From a virus: a stretch of 50,639 bases of DNA. The stretch spans positions 1-50,639 of the IMG/VR virus record IMGVR_UViG_3300008113_000067, one strand, 5' to 3'. A model generated the notes under the pieces. It saw nothing but the letters and a program-made list of their open reading frames with translations. It ran no database searches and was not told the DNA's origin. Each line of letters starts with the position of its first letter. The first letter of the stretch is position 1. Positions 33,874 to 41,669 of the stretch are shown in pieces. A program made the translations under genes and the position numbers.

Positions 33874-34767
33874 ATGAGTTTACCAAGCAAAAAACCAGTT
33901 AATTATCTTAACAACAAAGATATTCTTAAAGAAATACACACAAGCAAAAACGCATTTTGTACATTTCTAGACCCAAATGAGGATCACAAATATGATTTTA
34001 TTGTAGACATGCCTACCGAATCTATTGAAAAAAGTTTAGAGTATGCAAACAAGCGGGATAACATAAAACAAGCACGTGAGACTAGAGCGGCAAGGTTAAG
34101 TGTAGAAACCGGAACTAAAATTGATCCAAAATCTATCCCTGTAACTGACCTAGTGTTTAGAGTGATGACTTGGGATCATATTCCAGTTGCACCAAAACAA
34201 CCTAGAAAAGTAGATAAGAAAAAAACGGCTAAAGATATTTTTGAATTTGATGAGGCTGGAGATGAAATATTTGCTGAGTTAGAAGATCCGACTACTATAA
34301 AAGAAATTGATGACATGGTTCATGTCAAAGTTAATTTTCCCCCATTTCAACATTTTAGAATTGATGATACTAAAACATTTAAATGTATCGGAAAAAGTCA
34401 TTGGATGGGCAATTTAGAAAACGGCGAGTTTAGTAAGGACCATGGCAATATCACTAATAAACTTGCCCGTATGTACATTATGATGTGTGAAAAATACGCC
34501 ATGAAATTTAATTGGCGTGGGTACACATACAATGACGAAATGCGTAATTCGGCAATATTACAACTAACATATGTTGGGTTACGTTTCAATGAAGCCAAGA
34601 GTGCAAATCCTTTTGCATACTATACTGCGGCTATCACTAATAGTTTCTGTCGTGTACTAAACAGTGAAAAGCGCAATCAAAATATACGTGATGACATATT
34701 AGAAATGAATGGTCTTAATCCAAGTTGGACTAGACAAGGAACATCTAGTATGGTTTACGAAGAATAA
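33874..34767 (+). CDS. gp55: Late-transcription sigma factor gp55
   Basis: 297 residues from the ATG at 33874, chosen over an upstream TTG because GGAGA sits five bases away and the promoter -10 would fall inside the longer version. The conserved region is at about 205-290: FNWRGYTYNDEMRNSAILQL, then GLRFNEAKSANPFAYYTAAI and NSFCRVLNSEKRNQNIRDD, matching T4 gp55 (FNFSGYT..., NPHAYITQACFNAFV). The family directs host RNA polymerase to TATAAATA-like late promoters. The first 200 residues form an extension absent from T4 gp55 (185 residues in total), including a Lys-rich linker near 110-125. The last residues SSMVYEE recall the hydrophobic-acidic clamp-binding tail of T4 gp55; that is inference. 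Confidence 0.85.
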   Translation: MSLPSKKPVNYLNNKDILKEIHTSKNAFCTFLDPNEDHKYDFIVDMPTESIEKSLEYANKRDNIKQARETRAARLSVETGTKIDPKSIPVTDLVFRVMTWDHIPVAPKQPRKVDKKKTAKDIFEFDEAGDEIFAELEDPTTIKEIDDMVHVKVNFPPFQHFRIDDTKTFKCIGKSHWMGNLENGEFSKDHGNITNKLARMYIMMCEKYAMKFNWRGYTYNDEMRNSAILQLTYVGLRFNEAKSANPFAYYTAAITNSFCRVLNSEKRNQNIRDDILEMNGLNPSWTRQGTSSMVYEE

Positions 34768-34774
34768 TTTAACC

Positions 34775-34804
34775 ACAGGGGTTGTAATCCAACCTCTGTT
34801 TCTG
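34775..34804 (+). terminator. Possible terminator after gp55
   Basis: ACAGGGGTTG (34775-34784) pairs with CAACCTCTGT (34790-34799) around the loop TAATC, with one G-T pair, then a short T-rich tract TTCTGTT. The tail is not a clean U run, so termination may be partial. The hairpin overlaps the -35 of the next promoter. Confidence 0.45.
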
Positions 34805-34811
34805 TTATACT
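34782..34811 (+). promoter_or_regulatory. Extended -10 promoter for gp47, no leader
   Basis: TTGTAA (34782-34787), an 18-base spacer and TGTTATACT (the -10 hexamer is 34806-34811). The predicted start point is about 34818, which is the A of the gp47 ATG. Confidence 0.5.
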
Positions 34812-34817
34812 ATACAA

Positions 34818-35831
34818 ATGAGTAACCTTTTTAAGAAAGCCGCCGTATTTACGGACATACATTTTGGTCTAAAGAGTAACAGCCTACAACATAATTTAGA
34901 TTGTGCTAACTTTGTAGACTGGTTCATACAAAAAGCAAAACTTGAGGGATGCGAGACTTGTTTCTTTCTCGGTGATTACAATCACCATAGAGCAAGTATT
35001 AACATCCACACTTTGCAATTTGGACTACAGGCATTAGAAAAACTAAATGCTAACTTTGATAGAGTATATTTTATCCCAGGTAATCATGACCTTTATTATC
35101 GTGACCGCCGTGACATTCATAGTGTTGAGTGGGCTAAACATTTACCCAATGTTCAAATCATCAATGACTTTTTTAGTGAGGGCGATGTAGTAATAACACC
35201 CTGGCTAGTACAGGATGATTATAAAAAGATTCAAAAACTAAGTGGCAAATATATGTTTGGTCACTTAGAATTACCTAGATTCTACATGAATGCTATGGTA
35301 GAAATGCCAGACCACGGCGAGATTAATGAAGACCACATGACAGGCTTTGACAAAGTATTCAGTGGGCATTTTCATAAACGACAAGCACGTAAAAATATTT
35401 GGTATATCGGTAATAGTTTTCCACATAATTATGCAGATGCCGGTGATGATGCACGTGGTATGATGATATTAGAATGGGGCGAAGAACCAACATTTCATAG
35501 TTGGCCAAGACAACCGTTGTTTAGAGTTTATAAACTTAGCGATGTACTAGAAAATCCAGAAGGGTTGCTATTGATTGACAGTCATGTTAGAGTACATCTT
35601 GACATTGATATTAGCTATGAAGAAGCAAACTTCATCCGTGAAACTATGATACCAGAACATAAACTTAGAGAAATGGCATTGATACCGATGAAAATGGAAC
35701 AAACAGAGACTCAAGGCTTTGACGGTCTTAAGTTTGAAAGTGTAGACCAAATCGTCATTGACCAGATTAACAGTATTGAATCAAATACATTTGATAAAAA
35801 AATACTGTTGGAGATTTATAACAACCTATGA
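34818..35831 (+). CDS. gp47: Recombination nuclease subunit gp47 (Mre11-like)
   Basis: 337 residues with the metallophosphoesterase motifs of the Mre11/SbcD/gp47 family: D13 and H15 in FTDIHFG, D53 in FLGDYNHH, N89-H90-D91 in PGNHD, H149 in FGHLE, and H184/H186 in SGHFH. With gp46 it forms the nuclease that trims DNA ends for recombination-dependent replication and host DNA breakdown. The start cannot be moved downstream because motif I lies at residue 13, and a stop is in frame just upstream. There is no ribosome binding site, fitting a leaderless transcript. The last codons overlap the following gene as ATGA. Confidence 0.92.
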   Translation: MSNLFKKAAVFTDIHFGLKSNSLQHNLDCANFVDWFIQKAKLEGCETCFFLGDYNHHRASINIHTLQFGLQALEKLNANFDRVYFIPGNHDLYYRDRRDIHSVEWAKHLPNVQIINDFFSEGDVVITPWLVQDDYKKIQKLSGKYMFGHLELPRFYMNAMVEMPDHGEINEDHMTGFDKVFSGHFHKRQARKNIWYIGNSFPHNYADAGDDARGMMILEWGEEPTFHSWPRQPLFRVYKLSDVLENPEGLLLIDSHVRVHLDIDISYEEANFIRETMIPEHKLREMALIPMKMEQTETQGFDGLKFESVDQIVIDQINSIESNTFDKKILLEIYNNL

Positions 35832-36049
35832 AGATACCCAGAGAAGTTAGAGAGTTAGAATCATTGATAAAAGTTAATAAGCATTTGGGTATTGCTTTGT
35901 CTGAGTTGACTAACACTCATTCTTACATAGGTAGTTTAAGAGAACAAAAGAAACTAATTGGAGTTAAACTTAAACTAGAAGGCGTTATTGAGCGCACACT
36001 GAAGGCTGAAAAATTAGCCAAAGACAGTTTTTTTAGAAAATTAAAATGA
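35828..36049 (+). CDS. Small gene between gp47 and gp46
   Basis: 73 residues, basic and almost wholly helical (MKIPREVRELESLIKVNKHL, then REQKKLIGVKLKLEGVIERT). It overlaps gp47 and gp46 by four bases (ATGA) on each side, so the three are translationally coupled and likely made in fixed ratio. T4 also has small genes between or near 46 and 47, but I cannot claim homology. A role as an accessory subunit or regulator of the nuclease is inferred from coupling only. Confidence 0.7.
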   Translation: MKIPREVRELESLIKVNKHLGIALSELTNTHSYIGSLREQKKLIGVKLKLEGVIERTLKAEKLAKDSFFRKLK

Positions 36050-38118
36050 TAACACTGAAGAATATTACATTACGAAACTTTTTATCAATCGGACAAGTCA
36101 CTCAAGCAGTTGACTTTAACCGCCAAGACTTAACACTTATTCTAGGTGAGAATCTAGACTTAGGTGGCGACGGCGCTCGTAATGGTACAGGCAAAACTAG
36201 TCTTATTCAAGGTCTATCATATGCATTGTTCGGCGTGCCCATTAACTCAATCAGAAAAGATAATTTAGTTAATCGTACAAATGGAAAGGGTATGCTAGTT
36301 ACATTAGAGTTTAGTGTAAACGGTATAGACTACAAGATTGAGCGTGGTCGTAAACCAAACCTGTTAAGATTTTATGTAAACAATGATTTGCAAAAAGGTA
36401 CGGATGACGCACAGGGTGAGAACAAAGAAACACAGGCTCAGATTGAAAAAATAATTTGGATGTCTAGTAGCATGTTCCGTCACATTGTAGCACTCAATAC
36501 ATACAGCGAACCTTTTCTAGCACTAAAAGCAAACGAACAACGTGAAATCATTGAACAACTGTTGGGTATTACACTACTATCCGAAAAAGCAGAATCAATA
36601 AAACAGTTACTAAAAGAAACCAAAGACTCTATTCAAAGTGAAGAATTTAAAGTCAAGGCTATTGAAGAGGCCAACAAGCGTGTAAAAGAACAGATTGAAA
36701 GTTTGAAACGTAGACAAGGGCTTTGGCAAAAGAAACATGAAAGTGATTTAGCTTACTTAGTTGCACAATATGATGAACTAGCAAAAATTGATATTGATGC
36801 GGAATTGTTAGCGCACAACGAATTAGTAATTTGGAATCAAAAGAAAAAGCAACAAGATACATATAACTCATTGCTAGCTAGACAAACTGCATGGAAGCAG
36901 AAACAAGATAAAGACATTGATGATTTAGTTGTAAGTAGTGCAAAATTAGACACTATAGATATTGTCGCAGAAATTTTAGCACACCGCACATTAGCCGAAT
37001 ATAATACCAAGTCATCAGAGTTAGAAAATCGTGACAAAGACCTAGCACGACTACAAAAAGATATTGACAAAGAAAATAAGTTAATTAAGAAACTTGAGGC
37101 AGAGGTTGCTACACTACGTGACCATCAATGCTATGCATGTGGGCAAGAGTTCCATGATGAACAGCATACTAAGGTTCTACATGATAAAGAACACATGTTG
37201 CTTGAAGCAAATATACACGTAACTTCATTATTAAATCAATACAAAGAACAAAATGACAAAGACATTGTACCTGGTATTAAACCAAAGACACATTATAAAA
37301 CAGAAGCAGAGGCAATTCGTCACGGTAGTGCTGCCGAAAATATTCGTACTAAAATACTTGAAAAAGAAGCAGAAACTGATCCATACGCTGAACAACTAGC
37401 AGAACTTACAATAGTAGAAGTGGGTCCAATGCCTGTTACTCAGTATGATACTGAATCACAAGCGGTTGAGCATCGTAGTAAAGTGTCTGGGTTGTTACAA
37501 CAAATAGAAACTAAATCAATTGAAACGGATCCATATGCTGAACAAGTTTTTGAGATGGAAAGTAATGCATTGCAAGCAATTGACTTTGAAGCAATCAATA
37601 AACTAACAAAGACTATGGAGCATCAAAAGTTTTTGTTAGATATATTAACTAGTAAGGACAGCTTTGTTCGTAAGAAAATCATTGACCAGAACCTAAGTTA
37701 TTTGAATAGTCGTTTGACACATTACTTAGATAAGATTGGCTTACCGCATCAAGTTATCTTTCAAAATGATTTGAATGTTGAGATTACAGAGTTGGGTCGT
37801 GAACTTGACTTTGATAACTTAAGTCGAGGTGAACGCAATCGTTTGATATTGGGATTAAGTTTTGCATTTCGTGATGTATGGGAGAACCTGTACGCACCAA
37901 TCAATACCTTATTCATTGACGAATTGATTGACAGTGGGTTAGACACAATGGGTGTTGAAAACGCTATCGCTATTCTTAAGGATATGTCACGTAGGCGACA
38001 CAAATCTATTTGGCTTGTTAGTCACCGTGAAGAACTAGCAGGACGAGTACCCAGTGTCTTAAAGGTAGTTAAAGAAAACGGATTTACAACATATAGTAAT
38101 GCAGTGGATGTAGAATGA
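36046..38118 (+). CDS. gp46: Recombination nuclease ATPase subunit gp46 (Rad50-like)
   Basis: 690 residues with the SMC/Rad50 plan. An N-terminal Walker A lies at about residues 44-52 (GARNGTGKTS). Long coiled coils (about 170-350 and 390-540) flank a zinc hook CYAC-GQEF near residue 362. The ABC signature LSRGERNRLILGL is near 592, and Walker B TLFIDELIDSGLD is near 621. The partner gp47 is encoded just upstream. Length is above T4 gp46 (560), mainly from coiled coil. The start overlaps the 73-residue gene, and the end overlaps the cytidylyltransferase gene (ATGA). Confidence 0.92.
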   Translation: MITLKNITLRNFLSIGQVTQAVDFNRQDLTLILGENLDLGGDGARNGTGKTSLIQGLSYALFGVPINSIRKDNLVNRTNGKGMLVTLEFSVNGIDYKIERGRKPNLLRFYVNNDLQKGTDDAQGENKETQAQIEKIIWMSSSMFRHIVALNTYSEPFLALKANEQREIIEQLLGITLLSEKAESIKQLLKETKDSIQSEEFKVKAIEEANKRVKEQIESLKRRQGLWQKKHESDLAYLVAQYDELAKIDIDAELLAHNELVIWNQKKKQQDTYNSLLARQTAWKQKQDKDIDDLVVSSAKLDTIDIVAEILAHRTLAEYNTKSSELENRDKDLARLQKDIDKENKLIKKLEAEVATLRDHQCYACGQEFHDEQHTKVLHDKEHMLLEANIHVTSLLNQYKEQNDKDIVPGIKPKTHYKTEAEAIRHGSAAENIRTKILEKEAETDPYAEQLAELTIVEVGPMPVTQYDTESQAVEHRSKVSGLLQQIETKSIETDPYAEQVFEMESNALQAIDFEAINKLTKTMEHQKFLLDILTSKDSFVRKKIIDQNLSYLNSRLTHYLDKIGLPHQVIFQNDLNVEITELGRELDFDNLSRGERNRLILGLSFAFRDVWENLYAPINTLFIDELIDSGLDTMGVENAIAILKDMSRRRHKSIWLVSHREELAGRVPSVLKVVKENGFTTYSNAVDVE

Positions 38119-38507
38119 GAAGGATAATAGTCAACGGAACGTTTGATATTTTACATAGAGGTCATTTAGAATTATTACAGTTTGCACGTAATCAAGGTGA
38201 TTATTTAACTGTAGCAATTGACAGTGACCGAAGAGTAAAAGAGTTGAAAGGCAACAGTCGCCCAATCAATGATATGAATGAACGTGGAATATTACTTATG
38301 TACTTAAAACCCGTTGACCAAGTTGTAGTGTTTGATACTGATACAGAACTAGTAGAATTGATACAACAACATGATGCAATGATTAAAGGTAGTGACTATA
38401 GGGGCAAATCAATCGTAGGTGAAGATGTTTGCAAAGAATTAATATTTTTTGAGGTAATAAATGGATACAGCACAACAAACAAAATACAAGATATTATTAA
38501 TCGGTGA
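38115..38507 (+). CDS. Nucleotidyltransferase resembling the ADP-heptose synthase domain of HldE
   Basis: 130 residues, a single cytidylyltransferase fold. The signature GTFDILHRGH (8-17) contains the HxGH nucleotide-binding motif. Other HldE C-domain features are the KGNSRPIND loop (45-53), VVVFDTDTELVELI, IKGSDYRGK and a C-terminal STTNKI (119-124). In HldE this domain attaches AMP from ATP to heptose-1-phosphate; TagD-like glycerol-phosphate cytidylyltransferase is the main alternative. The neighbouring kinase and HldD-like genes favour heptose. Its 3' end overlaps the kinase gene by 47 bases in another frame, and its start overlaps gp46. Confidence 0.75.
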   Translation: MRRIIVNGTFDILHRGHLELLQFARNQGDYLTVAIDSDRRVKELKGNSRPINDMNERGILLMYLKPVDQVVVFDTDTELVELIQQHDAMIKGSDYRGKSIVGEDVCKELIFFEVINGYSTTNKIQDIINR

Positions 38508-39219
38508 TACATGTGATGACACATACACATACGGTTATGTAAATCGCATTAGTCCCGAAGCACCTGTTCCTATTTTTGAACCTAGATATCATATCAATCA
38601 CGATGGCATGGGCGGCAATGTACGAAAGAATTTAGAAGCATTAGGGTGTGATGTTAAGTTCTTACACGGAAAAGTAAGCAAAAAGAATCGTCTGATTGAT
38701 GCCCGCACTAAGCAACAACTACTAAGGCTTGATGAAGATTATATCAGTGATCCTATTACATTTGAAACAGCAATACCACCTATATATGATGCTATCGTTA
38801 TCAGTGATTATAACAAGGGCACAGTAAGCTATGAGTTGATAGAAGAATTGGTTAAAGAAGTAAACATACCAATCTTTGTTGATACAAAGAAAACAGATTT
38901 AGCAAGACTAGACGGGTGTTATGTTAAGATAAACAAATTAGAAAAAAGCCGTGCTACTAGTGAGTTACACAATAAGGAGCATTTGATTGTTACTTATGGT
39001 GATTTGGGTGTTATCTGGAACGAGTGGGTATTCCCTGCTGAGATTGTAGGTGATGTAACTGACGTATGTGGCGCGGGTGATACATTCTTAGCGGCACTAA
39101 CATACAAGTTTTTAGAAACCAAAGATATGAGAGAAGCAGTTATATTTGCAAATAAGGCTGCATCAATAACAGTACAACACGTAGGGGTGTATGCACCCAG
39201 ATTGGAACAAATCAAATGA
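38461..39219 (+). CDS. PfkB-family kinase resembling the heptose-7-phosphate kinase domain of HldE
   Basis: 252 residues, shorter than the roughly 315-residue HldE kinase domain. Family features are ILLIGDTCDDTYTYG (12-26), RISPEAPVPIFEP (29-41), GMGGNVRKNLEALG, VISDYNKG and the catalytic anion-hole motif DVCGAGDTF near 200. The SPEAPVP segment and overall match point to HldE, which phosphorylates heptose-7-phosphate at C1. The gene starts inside the preceding gene with a GAGGT ribosome binding site eight bases upstream, so the two HldE halves are separate and in reverse order. Sugar specificity is inferred. Confidence 0.72.
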   Translation: MDTAQQTKYKILLIGDTCDDTYTYGYVNRISPEAPVPIFEPRYHINHDGMGGNVRKNLEALGCDVKFLHGKVSKKNRLIDARTKQQLLRLDEDYISDPITFETAIPPIYDAIVISDYNKGTVSYELIEELVKEVNIPIFVDTKKTDLARLDGCYVKINKLEKSRATSELHNKEHLIVTYGDLGVIWNEWVFPAEIVGDVTDVCGAGDTFLAALTYKFLETKDMREAVIFANKAASITVQHVGVYAPRLEQIK

Positions 39220-39575
39220 CACAATTACACGGATTAGTACCCAAAGGTTGGGGATCGGAATTTATATGGGCTAGTAATGATAGATACTGTGGCAAGTTTT
39301 TAAATTTTGAATCAGGTAAAAAATTCAGTATGCACTTCCATAAAGAAAAAGAAGAAACTTGGTATGTACAATCCGGTAAGTTTATTGTTCGCTGGATTGA
39401 TACCAACACTGCCGAACAACAAGAAACAGAATTGAGCACTGGTAGTGTTTGGCACAATAATCCGTGTTCTCCACATCAATTAGAGTGTATTGAAGCTGGA
39501 ACAGTTATAGAAGTTTCTACACCAGATAGTGTCGAGGATAACTATAGGGTACTTCCTGGAGATAGTCAGAAATGA
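39216..39575 (+). CDS. Small cupin protein
   Basis: 119 residues forming one cupin barrel. It opens with PKGWGSEFIWAS, then has the metal motif at H40, H42 and E46/E47 (MHFHKEKEETW) and H87 (SPHQLE). It resembles the cupin part of mannose-phosphate isomerase/guanylyltransferase proteins and WxcM-like sugar enzymes. It overlaps both neighbours by four bases (ATGA) inside the heptose cassette, so a sugar-nucleotide or sugar-phosphate isomerase role is reasonable but unproven. A regulatory, non-enzymatic cupin cannot be excluded. Confidence 0.65.
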   Translation: MTQLHGLVPKGWGSEFIWASNDRYCGKFLNFESGKKFSMHFHKEKEETWYVQSGKFIVRWIDTNTAEQQETELSTGSVWHNNPCSPHQLECIEAGTVIEVSTPDSVEDNYRVLPGDSQK

Positions 39576-40378
39576 AAATATTAGTTACCGGACATAAAGG
39601 GTTTATTGGACAGAACATGGTTCGATACCTACACAACAATACTGACTGGGAAGTTGATACATATGATTGGGACGGTGGTATACTACCTTCAATTATTGAC
39701 CAAGATTGGATATTACACTTAGGTGCCATTAGTTCTACTACTGAACGTGATATTGATAAAGTTATGTTTCAAAATTTTGATTTTACTAGACAACTATTTG
39801 ATGCTTGCAAAACATATGGAGTAAATTTACAATATTCTAGTAGTGCAAGTGTATATGGATTTGGAACTGACTTCACTGAGGATGCAATCCCTGATCCAAA
39901 GACACCATACGCATGGAGTAAGTATCTAGTTGAGAGGCATCACCGAATGCATCAGGGCGGTAATATAGTACATGGATTCAGATATTTTAACGTATACGGT
40001 AACGGTGAAGAGCATAAAGGATCACAGGCTAGCCCTATTTCAAAATTTAGAAAACAAGAAACTATCAAGTTATTTGAGGGTTCAACCAAGTATTTTAGAG
40101 ATTTTATATGTGTTGAAGATATATGTAGAGTACACGTTGACTTCATTAAAAATGTTAAAAAATCAGGTATTTTTAATCTAGGTACGGGCAAAAGTTACAG
40201 TTTTCAGCAAGTAGCTGACTTGATATCAAGTAAACAAGAATTAATTCCTATTCCAGAAGAAGTAAAATACAGCTATCAGGAACTAACTTGTAGCGATAAT
40301 ACTAAACTAGAAAGTGTACTAGGTAGTCAAAAATGGATAACTATCGAAGAATTTTTGGAATCAAGTAATAACAGATAA
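39572..40378 (+). CDS. hldD: ADP-glyceromanno-heptose 6-epimerase-like protein (HldD)
   Basis: 268 residues, a short-chain dehydrogenase/epimerase. NAD(P)-binding GxxGxxG is at 7-13 (GHKGFIG), the catalytic Ser at about 89-91 and YxxxK at Y113/K117 (YAWSK). Several stretches follow E. coli HldD closely: LGAISSTTERD (compare EGACSSTTEWD), GFRYFNVYG, EHKGSQAS, KLFEGS, RDF, and GIFNLGTG. HldD inverts C6 of ADP-heptose to the L-glycero form used in inner-core LPS. It follows the HldE-like genes and the cupin, overlapping the cupin as ATGA. Confidence 0.8.
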   Translation: MKILVTGHKGFIGQNMVRYLHNNTDWEVDTYDWDGGILPSIIDQDWILHLGAISSTTERDIDKVMFQNFDFTRQLFDACKTYGVNLQYSSSASVYGFGTDFTEDAIPDPKTPYAWSKYLVERHHRMHQGGNIVHGFRYFNVYGNGEEHKGSQASPISKFRKQETIKLFEGSTKYFRDFICVEDICRVHVDFIKNVKKSGIFNLGTGKSYSFQQVADLISSKQELIPIPEEVKYSYQELTCSDNTKLESVLGSQKWITIEEFLESSNNR

Positions 40379-40386
40379 GTAAGTCT

Positions 40387-40947
40387 ATGCCAAGTCCACA
40401 AAAAGCTAAAGGTTCAGGATACGAAAGAGAAGTTGCAAAATTTCTCTCAGATTTGTACGGTGAGAGTTTCATTCGTGCTCCTGGATCTGGTGCATATGTG
40501 GGTGGCAAGAATCAAGCAAGAACTCAATTCTTACATGAGGGACAGATTCGTTCTTTCAAGGGCGATATTGTTCCGGGAGAGAGTTTCAGCAAAATGAATG
40601 CAGAGTGCAAGTTCTATCAGGACTTCCCGTGGCACCTAATACTTACAGGTGAATGCAAACAACTTGATTCGTGGCTACAACAATTGTTAGATGTTGCCGA
40701 TCCTAACGATTTTAACATTCTTTTTATGAAGTTTAATCGTAAAGGACAATATGTCGCAGTACAACCAAAGCATACATGGATAATAGATAATTTCTGTTTC
40801 TATGGTAGCAAAACGTACGGTGATTGGTACATCACAGAATTCAATAGCTTTTTCAAACTTAACAAAGACTTAGTAAAATTATACTCAGGCTCAATCTCAG
40901 ACACCAAGTCAATCAATACATTAGATTCTACAATCGTAAATAATTAA
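40387..40947 (+). CDS. PD-(D/E)XK-type nuclease, resolvase-like
   Basis: 186 residues. The start GSGYEREVAKFLSDLYG has the conserved Glu (E13) of endonuclease-fold resolvases, followed by APGSGAY, D60 in FKGDIV and E73-C-K75 in NAECKFY, giving the E...D...ExK active-site order. This fits a Holliday-junction-resolvase or VRR-NUC-like enzyme processing branched DNA with gp46/47. It starts eight bases after the epimerase stop. The last 60 residues carry no motif I recognise. Confidence 0.65.
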   Translation: MPSPQKAKGSGYEREVAKFLSDLYGESFIRAPGSGAYVGGKNQARTQFLHEGQIRSFKGDIVPGESFSKMNAECKFYQDFPWHLILTGECKQLDSWLQQLLDVADPNDFNILFMKFNRKGQYVAVQPKHTWIIDNFCFYGSKTYGDWYITEFNSFFKLNKDLVKLYSGSISDTKSINTLDSTIVNN

Positions 40948-41402
40948 AAATTTGTTGGCTCAATTGTGAGTCCTCCTTGAGTTTGTACAGATTGTGCTGT
41001 GCCGACAGAACTGGAGTATGCGTATCAGCAATGATACGGAACACCGAGAAGGCAATCGGAAAAGCGAACCTTCAATGAGTCTATATCTAACTCTATCTTG
41101 CGGATATAGAACATGCGTTGCTGAAGAATTGTATTAAACAATAGCTTCACTACAGTCCCATAAACTTTACAGAGCAACCGGTGGCGAATGATAACAAAAA
41201 AGGTTAATTGTTCGGGGAATAGATGGCAAAGGATGACGGGCATGGCAAGTTTCCATTGGTAGTGCTGAATAGCACTACCATGGCTTCAAAGCGGCAATCT
41301 ATTTAAAAGAGATAACAATTAAAAAGAGTTTAAAACAATACCGAACAATGCGAACGAAGTGAGCAATGTGAAGGTATTAGATGACCGAAGGTCATCTTTT
41401 AA
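40948..41402 (+). ncRNA. Candidate structured RNA in a 498-base gap without genes
   Basis: No convincing gene lies here, yet the strand shows many stable foldings. CGTATCA pairs with TGATACG at 41021-41038 with a GCAA (GNRA) loop. CCGA/TCGG (41044-41059) interleaves with GAAGG/CCTTC (41048-41073), an H-type pseudoknot. TCTATATC pairs with GATATAGA (41080-41110). TGAAG-ATTGT pairs with ACAAT-CTTCA (41122-41149). TTAATTGTT and AACAATTAA (41204-41322) enclose AATAGAT/ATCTATT, which encloses a 13-pair stem with a GAAT loop at 41253-41283. A terminator-like hairpin follows. Strand is assigned from that terminator. I recognise no RNA family; it could be a 3' untranslated region. Confidence 0.45.
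41379..41400 (+). terminator. Intrinsic terminator of the rightward operon or RNA
   Basis: AGATGACC pairs perfectly with GGTCATCT around a GAA loop, and the stem runs into TTTT and AATAG. There is no T run on the other side, so it acts rightward. Confidence 0.65.
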
Positions 41403-41445
41403 TAGAGTAGTAAGATGTTAAGTTGTGATAAATGACTTACTATGG

Positions 41446-41634
41446 TTAGAAGAATGGTAGATTTGATTTCTTAGTAGTTTCTAAGTTATCTTCAATAATT
41501 TTATTAATGGCATTTCGTTCATCTATACTCATGTTTAGTATATCTTCATAACTTATACCACCGCGCATATACCAAGCCATTTTAAGCGAGTTGGATTTAA
41601 TGGCTTTACACTCCTCTTCCATAGTATCTATCAA
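41446..41634 (-). CDS. Short gp51-like hub assembly protein, possibly the tail of a frameshift product
   Basis: 62 residues from a TTG at 41634, preceded nine bases upstream by GAGGAG; an ATG at 41622 would give 58 residues. The core KMAWYMRGGISYEDILNMS and the end NLPFF resemble the small proteins annotated as gp51 (baseplate hub assembly catalyst) next to gp26 in cyanophage-type genomes, as I recall them. The frame is open upstream into the end of gp26, where TTTTTTC lies at the junction, so it might also be made as a gp26 extension. It is transcribed leftward, convergent with the operon that ends at the terminator above. Confidence 0.6.
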   Translation of the reverse strand: MIDTMEEECKAIKSNSLKMAWYMRGGISYEDILNMSIDERNAINKIIEDNLETTKKSNLPFF

Positions 41635-41669
41635 CTTCTTAATCTCCTCGGAGTCAAGAGACAGAAGTC

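Noticed and set aside
41025-41243. A 72-codon leftward open frame in the structured gap
   Set aside because: No good ribosome binding site or recognisable protein pattern; the bases are better explained by RNA stems on the other strand.
40948-41402. Group I intron, tmRNA, RNase P RNA or tRNA in the structured gap
   Set aside because: I looked for the conserved core sequences of each and for tRNA T-loop and CCA ends; none is convincing.
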